A stretch of 41,876 bases of DNA from Chara braunii (taxonomy: Eukaryota; Streptophyta; Charophyceae; Charales; Characeae): contig BFEA01000141.1 of NCBI GenBank assembly GCA_003427395.1, positions 1,291,459 through 1,333,334 on the forward strand, read 5' to 3'. Below, piece by piece: positions 29,764 through 40,318 of this stretch. The translations under genes and the position numbers were made by a program. The notes under the pieces are model-generated. The model ran no database searches. It was not told where the DNA came from and saw only the letters and a program-made list of their open reading frames with translations. Position 1 is the stretch's first letter. Each line of letters opens with the position of its first letter.

Positions 29764-30560
29764 ATATATTATCACAAGAATATCAAAGAGCAAATGTGAA
29801 AAAAAAAAGGAAAAAAAAAAGAAACAGAAAAAAAATGAATTCAGTTTTTTATCTTCTTCCTTATAACTCCCCCTGTTCAGAACCTCTTGCGTACAAGGCC
29901 GCCCATGCGGATGTAGGTTGAGCGGCGGCTGCCCCCACCTCCGTGTGTCATCTCGACCCACTTGCACACAGCCAAAAGGCAAAAGAGGCAAAGAAAAGAG
30001 GAAGGGAACAGCCAAATAATACAGAACGGGGGCCAACAAAACAGATCCCAGATGACAAGTCCCACATGCAAGCACCATCCCTGCCCACAGGCCAAACGTC
30101 GGGACAAGACCAACCACGATGTCAAGCATTCTTGTTTGCAAAAAAAATCAAAAAGAACCCGGAGGACCGGTATAAAAAACAATTCCGGATGACGATTCCC
30201 ACATGCGAGCACCGCCCCTCGTTCCAAAAAGTTGAACAACGGGATACAACCAACCAGGATGCCAAAACAATAAAAAAGCCTGGATGACTTGTCCCACATA
30301 TAGCACCGCTGCCTGCTGACTGAATAGACCGAATAACGGGACAACCAATCGGGATGCAAACAAGATTACCATAACAAATCTACCATATCTGTAGTCAAAA
30401 CAACGGAACCATACAGTAGGCCCGCAAAATGAAACACCGTAACAACGAGGAAGAATGAGCAACACAGAACGGGGATGATAGGACAATGATTCAGGCTATT
30501 TTCGACGTAAATGAATTTTTGCATGCACTGAGAAGAGAATCAAGAAATATTTTCTACCAT
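29764..30560 (-). repeat. Related PLE 3'-end copy with internal tandem repeats
   Basis: Starts at a TATATTATCACAAGAATATCA terminus, then CAGTTTTTTATCTTCTTCC, GTACAAGGC and the hairpin (GCCGCC 29898-29903 with GGCGGC 29924-29929). From about 30045 it holds units of roughly 80-130 bp containing GATGACNANTCCCACATGC and CGGGACAAGACCAACC. It belongs to a subfamily distinct from the 16.8- and 27.4-kb copies. No intact ORF. Confidence 0.65.
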
Positions 30561-30574
30561 AACCAAATAAGAGC

Positions 30575-30836
30575 CTGCTAGTACAGGCCCGACGCTCGCC
30601 TCATCATCTACAAAAGCAGAGAGCTAGCAACGTCGGAGTATATATTGTCATAAGAATATCAGAGCGCAAATGCAAAAAAAAAGGAAGAAAAAAAAAGAGA
30701 AAAACAGGAAGAAATGAATTCAGTTTTTTATCTTCTTCCTTATAACTCCGCCTGTTCAGAACCTTTTTCGTACAAGGCCGCCCACGTGGATGTAGGTCGA
30801 GCGGCGGCTGCCCCCACCCCCATGTGTCATATAATT
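30575..30836 (-). repeat. Short PLE 3'-end copy
   Basis: TACAGGCCCGACGCTCGCC...GCTAGCAACGTC leads into GTATATATTGTCATAAG, then the same 3' region with the hairpin stem (GCCGCC 30777-30782 / GGCGGC 30803-30808). Similarity ends at about 30836, after CCCCATGTGTCAT. AT-rich DNA without a gene follows to about 31090. Confidence 0.7.
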
Positions 30837-31168
30837 AGTATTAATTTTTGTAGATTCTTTTATAAACATCATGTTATGTAAATATCGTAGGCTATTATGC
30901 TTAGTGTGTGGCTCATTTTAATTGAATGTTTTAACTAATTGAATTGCTTTAATATACATTTCAATGTATTTATTATTTCAATGTATTCCAAATATTATGT
31001 GGATTTACAAGGATCCCTTTTTTATAAAACTTAAAATAGATATTAATTCATATACATATATATCTATAGTATAGATATATAATTTATATATATAGTCAAA
31101 CAGAGATGCCCGGTAAACCGTAGGCAGAGAGGGACAAGAGGACAACAAACGAGGGGTTGTGGCAAACC

Positions 31169-31198
31169 GTTTCGTCGGAGTTTCACCGACTCATCAGG
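31169..31198 (-). ncRNA. Hammerhead ribozyme core
   Basis: Read on the minus strand: CTGATGA (31197-31191), then a perfect 5-bp stem II GTCGG/CCGAC (31190-31186 / 31178-31174) closed by a TGAAACT loop, then GAAAC (31173-31169). This is the invariant catalytic core of hammerhead ribozymes. Downstream, CGGTTTGCC could form a very short stem III, but pairing is imperfect and no clear UH cleavage site is seen. A similar CGGTTTACC lies about 55 bases on. It sits between two PLE 3'-end copies; canonical PLEs carry hammerheads in their pseudo-LTRs. Core confidence is good; activity is doubtful. Confidence 0.65.
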
Positions 31199-31258
31199 AG
31201 GCTGAACCCTCAACAGTCTACAGAATCCCCTAACTGATTACACTGTAAGTGATATTTC

Positions 31259-32090
31259 TTTATATTGTCACAAGAATATTAGAGCGCAAAAGTGAAAAAT
31301 AAAATAAAATGAATTCGTTTGTTTATCTTCTTCCTTACAACTCCCCCTGTTCAGAACCTTTTGCGTACAAAGTCGCCCACGTGGATGTAGGTTGAGCGGC
31401 GGCTGCCCCCACCCCCGTGTGTCGTATCGACCCACTTGCACACAACCAAAAGGCAAAGAGGCAAAGAAACAAGGAAGGGAACAGCCAAATAAAACAGAAC
31501 AGGGGGCAACAAAACAGAAATGTCCAAACATTCTTGTCTGCAAAGAAGAAATCAAGAAAAGCTTCGATCCACAGTGTGACAACCAAAAAGAAAGAAAAGA
31601 CAATCCCGGATGACGATTCCCACATACAAGCACCGCCCCGCGCTCAAAAGGCCGAACAACGGGAAACAACCAACCAAGATGCCCAATAATAGAACCGAAG
31701 CAAACAAGATTAAAACAAATCCTAAATGACAATCCTAAATGACAAGTCCCACATGCAAACACCGCCCCGACAACTACAGGCCAAACGACAGGACAAGACA
31801 ACCAGGATGTCAAAACACACTTGCCTACAAAACGATAACCAGATGACCAATCCCACATGAAGCACCGCCATCCCTCCCTAAGACCAAATAACGAGACAAG
31901 ACCAACCGGAATCGAAGCAGACAAGGTTCTCATTCACAAAACAAACATTTTACCATATCCATAGTAAAAAACGGAACCATTCAGTAGGCCCGCAAAACGC
32001 AACACCCCAACAATAGGGAAAATCAAAGAGAAGACACCACACAACATTCGGATGGCGTTATTGCCTTTAACTTTAACGCTCAAGAAAAAT
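31259..32090 (-). repeat. Related PLE 3'-end copy with internal tandem repeats
   Basis: Begins TATATTGTCACAAGAATATTAGAGCG, with the hairpin (GTCGCC 31372-31377 with GGCGGC 31398-31403, one G-U pair), and internal units GATGACNANTCCCACAT(G/A)C near 31611, 31735 and 31840. It shares the segment GGAACCAT(A/T)CAGTAGGCCCGCAAAA with 30410-30430. No ORF with a recognised domain. 32090-32550 is AT-rich to simple-repeat DNA without a gene. Confidence 0.65.
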
Positions 32091-32552
32091 TAACAGATTA
32101 AACAATACTCTTCCATAAAAAAAGACAAAGCCTATAGATATTTCTATATATATAGATTATATATAGACTTCTAAAAGAATATTCATATAGAAATAGAGAT
32201 CTAGATCTGTATTTCTATATGAATATTCTGAGTTTTTATCACTTAACTTTATTGAGAATTTACTTTCACTAAATTATTCCAACCTACTTCATGAAGGCTC
32301 TGATTTTTTCTTATAGGGATAGGGATAGGGAAGCTGCTTCAATTTGGATCTACTCTTCTGGTGGAAAACCAGTTGTTGTGGTGAATGTGTTGTAAATTGT
32401 CACCACAGATGAGTGGATCCAAAATTGAAACAACTTTACCTTAAAATCTTCTATTGCAGGACGCACACTGAAACCATCCTTCCTGCCTCCCTGCCTCCCT
32501 CCCTTTCTCTCTCTTTCTTTCTTTCTTTCTTGTTTTTTCTTTTCTTTTTTGT

Positions 32553-32574
32553 GTGTCATCCTTGCGCAGGGGCC

Positions 32575-32605
<31 letters not shown>

Positions 32606-32615
32606 GAAGGATGTC
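32553..32615 (-). pseudogene. U6 snRNA fragment, high identity
   Basis: On the minus strand, the 53 bases from AAAATTGGAACGATACAG through AGAAGATTAGCATGGCCCC to TGCGCAAGGATGACAC are identical to conserved plant U6, including the ACAGAG box and the AGC region. The 5' part is altered (GACATCCTTC for GACATCCGAT) and the first stem is lost. At the 3' end, U6 sequence stops after GATGACACAC and continues into an A/G-rich tract. No upstream promoter element or terminator fits a live gene. It looks like a truncated retrocopy. Confidence 0.85.
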
Positions 32616-33146
32616 GTCGAGGAAAGTGCAGTTCTTTCTTTGGTTTCCTTACTTTGCCTTTTTTAGGTTCCTCTTATGCTTATTCTTGCAGCTCCCTTTT
32701 ACTGTGCCGCTCAAGTACAAGGCTCGCCACATTTATGTGGTTGAGCGCACCCTAGCCACATCCCCCCGTGTGCAATAACGGCCCACTTGCACGCTGTGAA
32801 AAGGAGGCAAGGGGGAGGGACACGTTTTGTTTGATCTGTTTAATGATGCTCAATCATATGGCTCTAGTAGTTCAACGCTGGCGACGGGGGGAGGGAGGGG
32901 GGGAACAGAACAGGGGGAAGAGAAGTTCAGAGGGTTCTCAGTACTCACCGGTAGAGCAGACTACTATGGAATGTCACAAGAGGCCCAACCAGTTTATAGG
33001 TTGCAGACCATAAAGAGTTGAGGAGCAGGCATTTCCTACGGTACGTGGCCGGCCCTGCAGGCCAGACAGGACGGGTTCGGGTGTGCACTGTGGAAGCAGC
33101 GCATCCATTGCAATTGCTGCATTGAATGGCACGGCATAGACATATG

Positions 33147-33389
33147 TCACAGGCTACGTGGCTCCCACACACTAGGAGCACAAGAGGCACGCAAACTGCA
33201 ATTGTATACACATTGCCGTTCCAACCCCTGCCTAAAAATAGGACATAGGATGTGAGGTTGTCTGACATGAGAACAATGTTGACTGCCATCATACGTATGA
33301 AAACAAAAACTTGCGTGGGTTATACATTCATTATCCTCGGGACACAACGCATGCCAATCACATGCTCGCCGAGTTTTATGGGTTTTCAC
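33147..33389 (-). pseudogene. RING-like zinc-finger remnant
   Basis: The frame reads CDWHALCPEDNECITHASFC, then HTYDGSQHCSHV, HILCPIF and CVYNCSL. It aligns with the PLE finger CGKHRLCRHHFNC, HLYPDCEHPLHP, AACPIC and CALNC: the C-x2-H-x2-C start, the His-x-Tyr-(Pro)-Asp, the CPI and the final CxxNC are shared, while the second Cys of CPIC is lost. This supports a common ancestor with the 17.7- and 28.1-kb copies. Confidence 0.5.
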
Positions 33390-33716
33390 AGTCGATATTC
33401 CCTCTCTATGGACATGCGACGACGACGCTTGATCAGAAGGTCGTTTAGCTGTTGCAAGATCTGGTATGCAACTTCATGGCCTGGCGGCGATAACCTTCGA
33501 GTAACGCACACTGTAGGTGGTTCATGTGAGAGTCGAGTCTCAAGTGGGCCATCACGGTGCAGCATTGAGCAAGTTTCTTGGGTTTCCACAGCCGATATTC
33601 CCTCTCTATGGACAGGCAACAACGGGATATGATTAGAAGTAAGGCCGTTTAGCTGTTGCAAGATCTGGTCTGCAACTTCATGGTCTGGCGGCGATAACCT
33701 TCCAATAACGCACATA
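33380..33716. repeat. 200-bp tandem duplication
   Basis: GGGTTT(T/C)CACAG(T/C)CGATATTCC recurs at a period of 200 bp (33380 and 33580). Both units run through GTTTAGCTGTTGCAAGATCTGG and GGCGGCGATAACCTTC. On the minus strand it repeats a RLSPP(D/G)HEVA(D/Y)QILQQLN peptide, so it may be duplicated coding sequence of the PLE relative. A (GT)n tract follows at 33733-33750. Confidence 0.85.
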
Positions 33717-33973
33717 TATTATCTGCCTCAGGCTGTGTGTGTGTGTGTGTAAATGTGTGCATTTGTCTTGTGAATTGTCCCCACAACAACCCTTTCTACC
33801 GATATGAGTAGATCCAACCTCTATAGCAGATAACTTTGAAGCCCAGTAAAACCGTTATCACATTGCCTTTTCCTCGTGCAGTCCTTTCTTCAATTTCTTT
33901 ACTTTGGCTTTCTTTGGCTTTCCTCTTTTGTTTCCTCTTGTAGCTCCCCTTTTGCTGTCCTCTCAAGTATAAG

Positions 33974-35186
33974 TGCAATGACTTGCTGGTTCCAGGCTGC
34001 TTGTAGCCTATCTCTGAGGAGGTTGTACTCTAGGTAGGGACAAATTCGTAATTTTGTTTGGCTGAGGACTAACCGAGAGACCTGCCTGTATGGAAAAGTC
34101 GTGAGGGACATATCTGTAAATATAGAAATATGGGCCCAGTACTAACTCGATTTTCCTACAGCTACCCTAACTGCGAATAGCGGACCCGGGCTACNCCTAG
34201 GACAGGCAGGCCCTATGGGCCTACGCTGATAGATGGTCCTATAGCCTATAGCCGGGTAGGCAGAGGCCCTAGAGGCCGAAACAGAAACGGTACCGGTTGG
34301 TCAGTCAGTCCGATCTAGGTCGGTCTAGGCTAGCAGCAGAGCATAGATAGGATGGGGACATCGGTCCTGGGCTTTTGGCAATTGACACTTCGTGGTGGAA
34401 GTTGCTGCGCACATGGTATCAGGTTGTGGTTGCTGATTCCGGTGGTGGAGACGGCGGACATAGCCAGACCTGCGGAGCGCTGACCAGACCGGGGTCAACG
34501 CTGTCCGCTCTGACTCTCTGGGAGTCTAAGTGGTCTGGGCTATCAGGGGTCTGATGCGTTGGAGCACGTGGTGGACTGCTGACCCTCCTCGGGAGTAGGG
34601 TCCCAGTGGCGATGCAACCATAGCTGCATCTTATCAGGGATATCATCGTNTGGNCTTCATCTTTATCAGGGACTGTTGGCGCTGAGCTTCTTCTTCATCA
34701 TCTGGATGGCGATTGGCTCTGGGAGCCTGTTTCACGTTGGCGCAGGCCACTGAGTTGGATGTCAAGGTGGCGCTGGGTGTTACCTAGGGTTTCGGTGCTA
34801 TTTTTAGCTGTTCAAGTGTTGGGGTTGAGGCGCTACCCCTTTGAGGGTAGCAAATCCAACAGTGTTTTGAGGTTATTCAGTGAAAACAATGCTCAGAGTT
34901 TAATAAACAATGTCAATACTGTGTTTGAGTTGTCATCTCTCCATTGATTTCTGGTTGTGATCACTCGGTTGTCTTCTATGAATGATTGTTGGGATCTGGG
35001 TGGAGAGAATCCACAGTTTGTGTGTTCTGTCACTTCGCTCCTCTGAGTCTTCCCCTGTGTTTCTTTTTGTTGGGCGGTGTGATACTCCACTACCTCTCCC
35101 CTTCCTTCTGTGCATGTATGGGCGTGTACGGGAGTTCCTGTGAGTGAGTGTTTATAAAATTTCAACAGACAATCATGTTCATAACA
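33974..35186 (+). repeat. 5' LTR of chromovirus B
   Basis: Starts TGCAATGACTTGCTGG, ends TTCATAACA, 1,213 bp, with TG...CA termini. The first 215 bases match the 3' LTR start at 41662 with five differences. AATAAA at about 34901 is the likely polyadenylation signal; a TTTATAAAA lies near 35149. Three undetermined bases (34194, about 34650 and 34654) occur inside. The target duplication cannot be checked because the right end is outside the window. Confidence 0.92.
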
Positions 35187-35188
35187 GA

Positions 35189-35200
35189 TGGTATCGGAGC
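35189..35200 (+). other. Primer-binding site (initiator Met tRNA)
   Basis: TGGTATCGGAGC lies two bases after the LTR end. It matches the plant initiator-tRNA complement TGGTATCAGAGC with one mismatch. Confidence 0.85.
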
Positions 35201-36534
35201 AGATCGAACCCAAACAGTGGCGAGATGATGGACTGAGGCAGCCATCACTATCTGAGAGCTTCTGACGTAGGGTTTCGTGGAGAAACTTCATCTTCAGTAC
35301 TGCGCTCAGTAGGGTGTTGGTGAGGAGTGTGTGGCGGCTGGTATGACACAGAGATTGGTGGTGATTCAGTGCTCAATGGCCTGGGAGGCACTGAGGGGCT
35401 ATCTTTAGCTCAGGCGTTGACGCTACTGGTGGCGAGATACCTAGGGGTATATCGAGTTACAAATTCTGGACCAAATTCAAGGAATTTGACTAGTGGGGAT
35501 TATTCGCCGTATTAAGAGCTTCAGTATCACCAAGTTTCAGGAGATTTGGAACGTGGGAGCACCAGGAACAGTGGATCGAAGAAACTGGCGAGATGGCAGT
35601 CATGGCCAGTTCAGCTTCTTCATGCAGTGTTTTGCCCTGAAGTAAGTGTGTTCCTTACTCAAGTCTCTGTAGCGAGTCTGGTGGTTGTATTTAGACTGGG
35701 AAATTTGGGATTGTATGTCTGTAGTCAGTGAAAAGTGAAAATCGCACTGCCTAACAGCCATATCTATTTCTCCTACCTATCTACTTTGACTTCTACTGAC
35801 TCTGTTTGACCTTCTCTCTGACTCAAATTGCATCTCAGACTGTATTACAGTGCTGCGATTCAGTATACACTGTGAAATGAGTAGTTCAGGGTCAGTATGT
35901 CAATAATAATGGAATTCTAAGAATTGCGCTGTCATATCCAGTGCTTGGGGCAGCTAGGGTTTGTCATATCTTAGGTTCTGTCCGTCAGAATTTCAGTCTA
36001 TCAGTCACCCCGAAATCGCAATTCAGTATTGTGTCAGTGTCTGAAAGCGCCATATTGGATTTGATGTTTTGAATTAAGTATTTGTACTTCGCCTCACCGA
36101 TAGTGGGGCATACAGGGTCCTACAGTGCCAGTGTCAATAATAGGAGAGCTTGATCAGTCATCCGCTGCATCTTGGTTGACTACTGGGTTCCGGGGATTGC
36201 TACTGACTTCCTGCGCTATTCCATCCTGTCGACTTACAATCCAAGGTTACATCCTGTCTAATTTCCTGACAACGATTCTAGGGTTGTAGTACTCAGATGA
36301 GGGTTCTGGGCTGTGAATGAAAAATCGCAAGTCTGATTTCATCTGGTTTTGACCTAAACTGACCCAGTATAGCCCTCAGCAACCTACAGAGGTTGAGCGC
36401 TCTTCTACCTATTACACCACGTCTCTTCTCATCAGGTGGCAGTGATTACATCAGTGTTGTGTGTGTGTAATCTTAATTGCTGCTGACCTTGTATCTGCCT
36501 GTCTATAATTATTTGACTGTGTGAGTGTGTCATT
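35201..36534 (+). other. Untranslated leader of chromovirus B
   Basis: About 1.3 kb between the primer-binding site and the gag start. Only short frames without domains are seen; packaging signals would lie here, but none can be identified by eye. Confidence 0.55.
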
Positions 36535-38036
36535 ATGGTTGACGCAGAGACAAAGGTTGAGGGAGGAGAAACTTCCACTAACCCTCCTCAGGTTCCTCTC
36601 TCTCCTCTAAAGCAGGCCCTGCTTGAGGCTGAGCAAGCTCGCCTCAAGGCAGAGGCCCAGATCCAGCGGTTGAAAAAGGAGATGGAGGAAGCTCAGGAGG
36701 CCAGTAAAAATGAAGAGAGAAGGAGACAGCTACGCAAAGAGGTTGAAAAGGTTGCCACCAGTGGTACATCCAGTCAGTACAGTAAGGACACTGTTGAATT
36801 GGTGCTCTTAACAGACGCCATCAACAGTACCTACTTTTCTAACTGGGACCAGAGGATTCTCGCACTTGAGAATCAAGGCTCTGCTATTGACGGAGGTTGA
36901 TAAGTTAGCAGCCAGCCTTGATTCCCTGACTGCGAGTGTCAACAGCATCCTGCAGCACTTGCAATTACTTGTCCCTTCTCCCAAACCTCCTCAACCTTCC
37001 CCAGCGTCCTCTACACCATCTCACAGTCGACCATCTTCACCTGTTGGTTCCCATGTGTCCACTACCCCTGCCGCCTCTAGCATATTTGATCAGCTGCAGC
37101 CCAAGCTGACACCACCTCCTATGTATTATGGGGAAGACCCCAAGGTGGATGTCTCAGATTGGGTTACTGCCATGCAGGCGTACCTGGGCAACTTTGTATG
37201 TCCAGAGGTGACAAAGGTAGGGACTATTATGGGTCGTCTGGAGAGGACTGCACTGAAATGGTGCACATCCTCTGCAGCGAAACAGAATCAGCCCATGGAC
37301 AAATGGGCACAGCAGCTGAAGGTGGAGGGGTTGCTGCAGGCCCTGCGAGACCGGTTCGCTGACAGGGAGCAGGCCCGAAAAGCAGCAGACAAGATAATGT
37401 TGTTGGGCTCACGCAGATTTTAGGGTTTCCTGTCCAAGCTCTACAGTATGTTTGAGAGCTTGATTGCTACACCCGGTCTGGAGATGAGTGAGTCTGACCA
37501 GCTCACTCATTTCCTTCGCGCAGCGCCTCCAGATTACTCCATTGCCTTGTACTCTCAGGGCCACAAGGACTGGAGATCCTTTGGCAAAGCGGCCTTGGAC
37601 CTGGAGTCCCGGCTCAAGGTTCAGGAACCTTCTGATGGAAGGGATGCATCTCAGCGTGGCAGTCCTCCATCTGAGACTGCATTAGGATCAGCAGTTGAGC
37701 CAGCCGTTCTTGCCCTGGCTGAGAATCTTGCTGCTATGTTCAAGGGAAAGTTCAATAAGGACAGCAACAGCAAGGGTTCAACCAGCCAGAAGGGGAAAGG
37801 GAAGGGACGTGCCACTTCCCCTCAGGCCCAGAGACCTAACCTACCACGAGACGTCCATTGGCCAGTCAACGTCATGGATCCTTCCACCTTCCCTGGAGAG
37901 CACTCGGGATCCGGGAAGGGCAGTGGCAGAGGAGGAAGGACCATGAGGTTTGCTTTTGTTGCGAGGGGGACCACTTTTTGAAAGACTATCCCCATATGCC
38001 TTGCAAGCCTGGATCTAGTCCAAAAAACTAGATCAG
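36535..38036 (+). pseudogene. gag: Gag of chromovirus B, interrupted
   Basis: The N-terminus (36535-36900) is an Ala/Glu/Lys-rich coiled coil (LEAEQARLKAEAQIQRLKKE). A one-base frameshift near 36890 leads into the capsid part (PPMYYGEDPKVDVSDWVTAM; DKWAQQLKVEGLLQALRDRF), which meets an in-frame TAG at 37421 where Gln is expected, then continues (GFLSKLYSMFESLI...LTHFLRAAPPDY) to 37981. A Ser/Lys/Gly-rich basic tail leads to a degenerate zinc knuckle in another frame (FCCEGDHFLKDYP), with Tyr in place of its last Cys. Would package element RNA if intact. Confidence 0.85.
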
Positions 38037-38045
38037 CATAGGGAA

Positions 38046-38655
38046 GTGGAGTTAGCAGCTCCCTCCACTTATGCTGAATCGGATTCTGATGGATCTGATT
38101 CTGCATCTACCCTCACTGACTCTCTTGGAGTTGTTGCGTCAGGATCCTTTACTTACATGAACCCTGACCTGGATGAGACGTGGCAGGAAGATGATAGTCA
38201 GACTTCTGCTGATCTTTTCCTGTCTTTGCAGGAAAAGAAGAAGCATAAATCAGACCTCATCTTGTTGCGACCCTCCATCCTGGGAGCCAGGATCAAAGCC
38301 CTGTTAGACTGTGGGGCTACCCGGAACTTCATCTCTCCCAACGCTGTCAGCAAGCTGCATCTAGATTGGTGAAGTTACAGCAGCCACTGGAAGTCCGAAT
38401 TGGGGACTCCTCCACAGTCCGGATTACCTCTGTTGTCAAAAACCTACCGGTTATATTTGACAAGCAGGAGAAGGTCAGGTAGCGCCTGAACTTCTATGTG
38501 TTTCCTAATGTGCCTTTTGATCTTGTGTTCTCCATGCAGTGGCTTGAGGCCGCTAACCCTGGCAGATCCCTAGGGTAGAGCTTCCTGACTGTCGAGGGGA
38601 CTACCAGCCATGTGTCCTGGCTGATGAGTACCACCCACTCAGTAGTTGCTATTGT
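38046..38655 (+). pseudogene. Retropepsin of chromovirus B, interrupted
   Basis: The active-site block reads LLDCGATRNFISP near 38310. The family consensus is DSG, so the Ser is replaced by Cys. A frameshift near 38370 moves to KLQQPLEVRIGDSSTV. In-frame TAG codons follow at about 38479 and 38575, the first just before the conserved LNFYVFPNVPFDLVFSMQWLEAANP block, which ends the protease fold. Acidic linker sequence precedes the domain. Confidence 0.75.
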
Positions 38656-40318
38656 ATGAGGGCACACAAGTTTTTACAGCTCTCTCGCCAGACTGCCCAC
38701 ACACGTCTGTTCGTTGCATATGTGAAACAGACTGGTGTGGATGTTGCTCCTTGTCCCTCACCGATTCGGCAGGTTTTGGACCGGTATCCAGATCTGATGC
38801 AGGAGCCTAATGGACTTGTCCATAGGCAGACCCAGCACAGGATTGAGCTCCTGCCAGGTGCGGTCCCTCCCAAGGGTCGTATCTACAGGATGTCACCTGC
38901 TGAACTCGATGAGCTCAGGAGACAACTTGAGACCCTGACCAGCAAGGGTTGGATCAAACCCAGCATATCTGAATTTGGGGCTCCACTTCTCTTTGTTCCA
39001 AACGGAAATGGAGAGTTCAGAATGTGTGTGGACTACAGGGGTCTCAACAAAATCACTAGGAAGTCTACAGAGCCCCTTCCTAGGATTGATGATCTGCTAG
39101 ACATGATGCAGGGTTGCACAATCTTCAGCAAGATCGATCTCCAATCTGGCTACCACCAAATTGAGATGGTTGAAGGCGACGTCCACAAGACTGCCTTCAA
39201 GACCAAATACGACACTAATGAGTACCTGGTCATGCCCTTCGGTCTTTGCAATGCCCCTGGCACATTCCAGACAGAGATGCATTGCATACTCAGGCCTTAC
39301 CTAGACAGGTTTATAGTTGTGTACCTATATGATATCCTGGTATTGAGTCGATCTGTCGAGGAGCATGCGCAGCATCTGGCTCTAGTTCTCCAGGCACTAG
39401 ATGAGGCCCAGTATAAGATCAACAAAGAAAAGTCCTCCTTTGGAGTGACTTCTGTGACTTATCTGGGATATGTAATCTCTGGGGAAGGGCTAGCTCCTGA
39501 AGCACCTAAGATTGCGGCCATTCAGGACTGGCCACAGCCTACCACAGTGCGTGATGTCCGGTCATTCTTGGGTCTTACATCATCCTACAAGAAGTTCGTC
39601 AAGAACTTCTCTGCTATTGCTACACCCCTGACTGATCTTACAAAGAAAGACACCCACTTTCTTTGGACATCAAACTGTCAGCAGGCTTTCACACGCCTCA
39701 AGGAGGCCTTAATGCGTGCACCTGTTCTGAAGCTACCTGACCCTACCTTGCCTTTCGTACTAACTACTGATGCTAGTCAGTATGGGGTTGGGGCGGTACT
39801 TCAGCATGATGGTGGGCATGGTCTGCAGCCAGTTGAGTACATGAATAGAAGATCAAAGTCAAGAAGTTACAAATTCCACATACAAGAAAGAGTTGTATGC
39901 TCTAGTGTCAGCGCTAAAGCACTGGAAGCATTTCCTCATGGGCAAACACTTCCAGATCTACTCAGATCATTCCACCTTACAGTGGATGAAGACCCAAGGA
40001 GAACTGAATGACAAGCTTGCGTGCTATATTCAGTTCATTGATCTCTTTGACTTTGAACTGAACCACAAGAAGGGCTGCTACAATCGAGTAGCAGACGCCC
40101 TTTCTCGTAGGCCTGACGCTCTCTGCATGATCTCCTCCACTCATACCTTTGGGGAGAGTACCCGTCAGACCATTGCCCAGTTACTGCCACAGGACCCGAC
40201 TTTTGGCTCGATCGTTAGGAATCTGCAGACTGATCCTGCCTCTGAACCAGGGTATATTCTGGTCTCAGATCTGCTGTATACTTGCAGCAGGCGAGAGAAG
40301 CGTCTGTGCATCCCTTAG
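38656..40318 (+). pseudogene. Reverse transcriptase / RNase H of chromovirus B, interrupted
   Basis: The RT frame is open 38656-40011: PPKGRIYRMSPAELDEL, FGAPLLFVPNGNGEFRMCVDYRGLN, FSKIDLQSGYHQI (motif A Asp present), MPFGLCNAPGTFQ and the catalytic loop YLYDILVLS, in which the first Asp of YLDD is Tyr. The RNase H start (TTDASQYGVGAVL) is in this frame. A frameshift near 39850-39890 moves the rest (ALKHWKHFLMGKHFQIYSDH, NRVADALSRRPDAL) to the 39893 frame, which ends in a TAG at 40316. The loop mutation alone should abolish polymerisation. Confidence 0.9.

Larger units (their letters stand above)
32640..33720 (-). mobile_element. Diverged PLE relative with zinc-finger remnant
   Basis: The left part (32650-32800) has the shared 3' series CTTATTCTTGCAGCTCCC, ACTGTGCCGCTC, TACAAGGCTCGCCAC and GCCCACTTGCACGC. 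About 350 bp further upstream (minus strand) is the Cys/His cluster described separately, at a position comparable to that of the RING-like finger in the full element. Boundaries are approximate. No Josephin or RT part is recognisable. Confidence 0.55.

Noticed and set aside
29940-29980. Pol III A-box-like sequence (TGTGCAAGTGG on minus strand) in the PLE 3' core
   Set aside because: Only the AGTGG end fits, spacing varies between copies, and no B box follows, so a tRNA-derived SINE is not supported.
29677-31933. Minus-strand ORFs of 96-221 aa rich in Trp, Cys and Phe (for example 31268-31933)
   Set aside because: They arise from the tandem GATGAC...TCCCACATG units and polypurine stretches of the PLE 3' region; no domain, and frames are not kept between copies.
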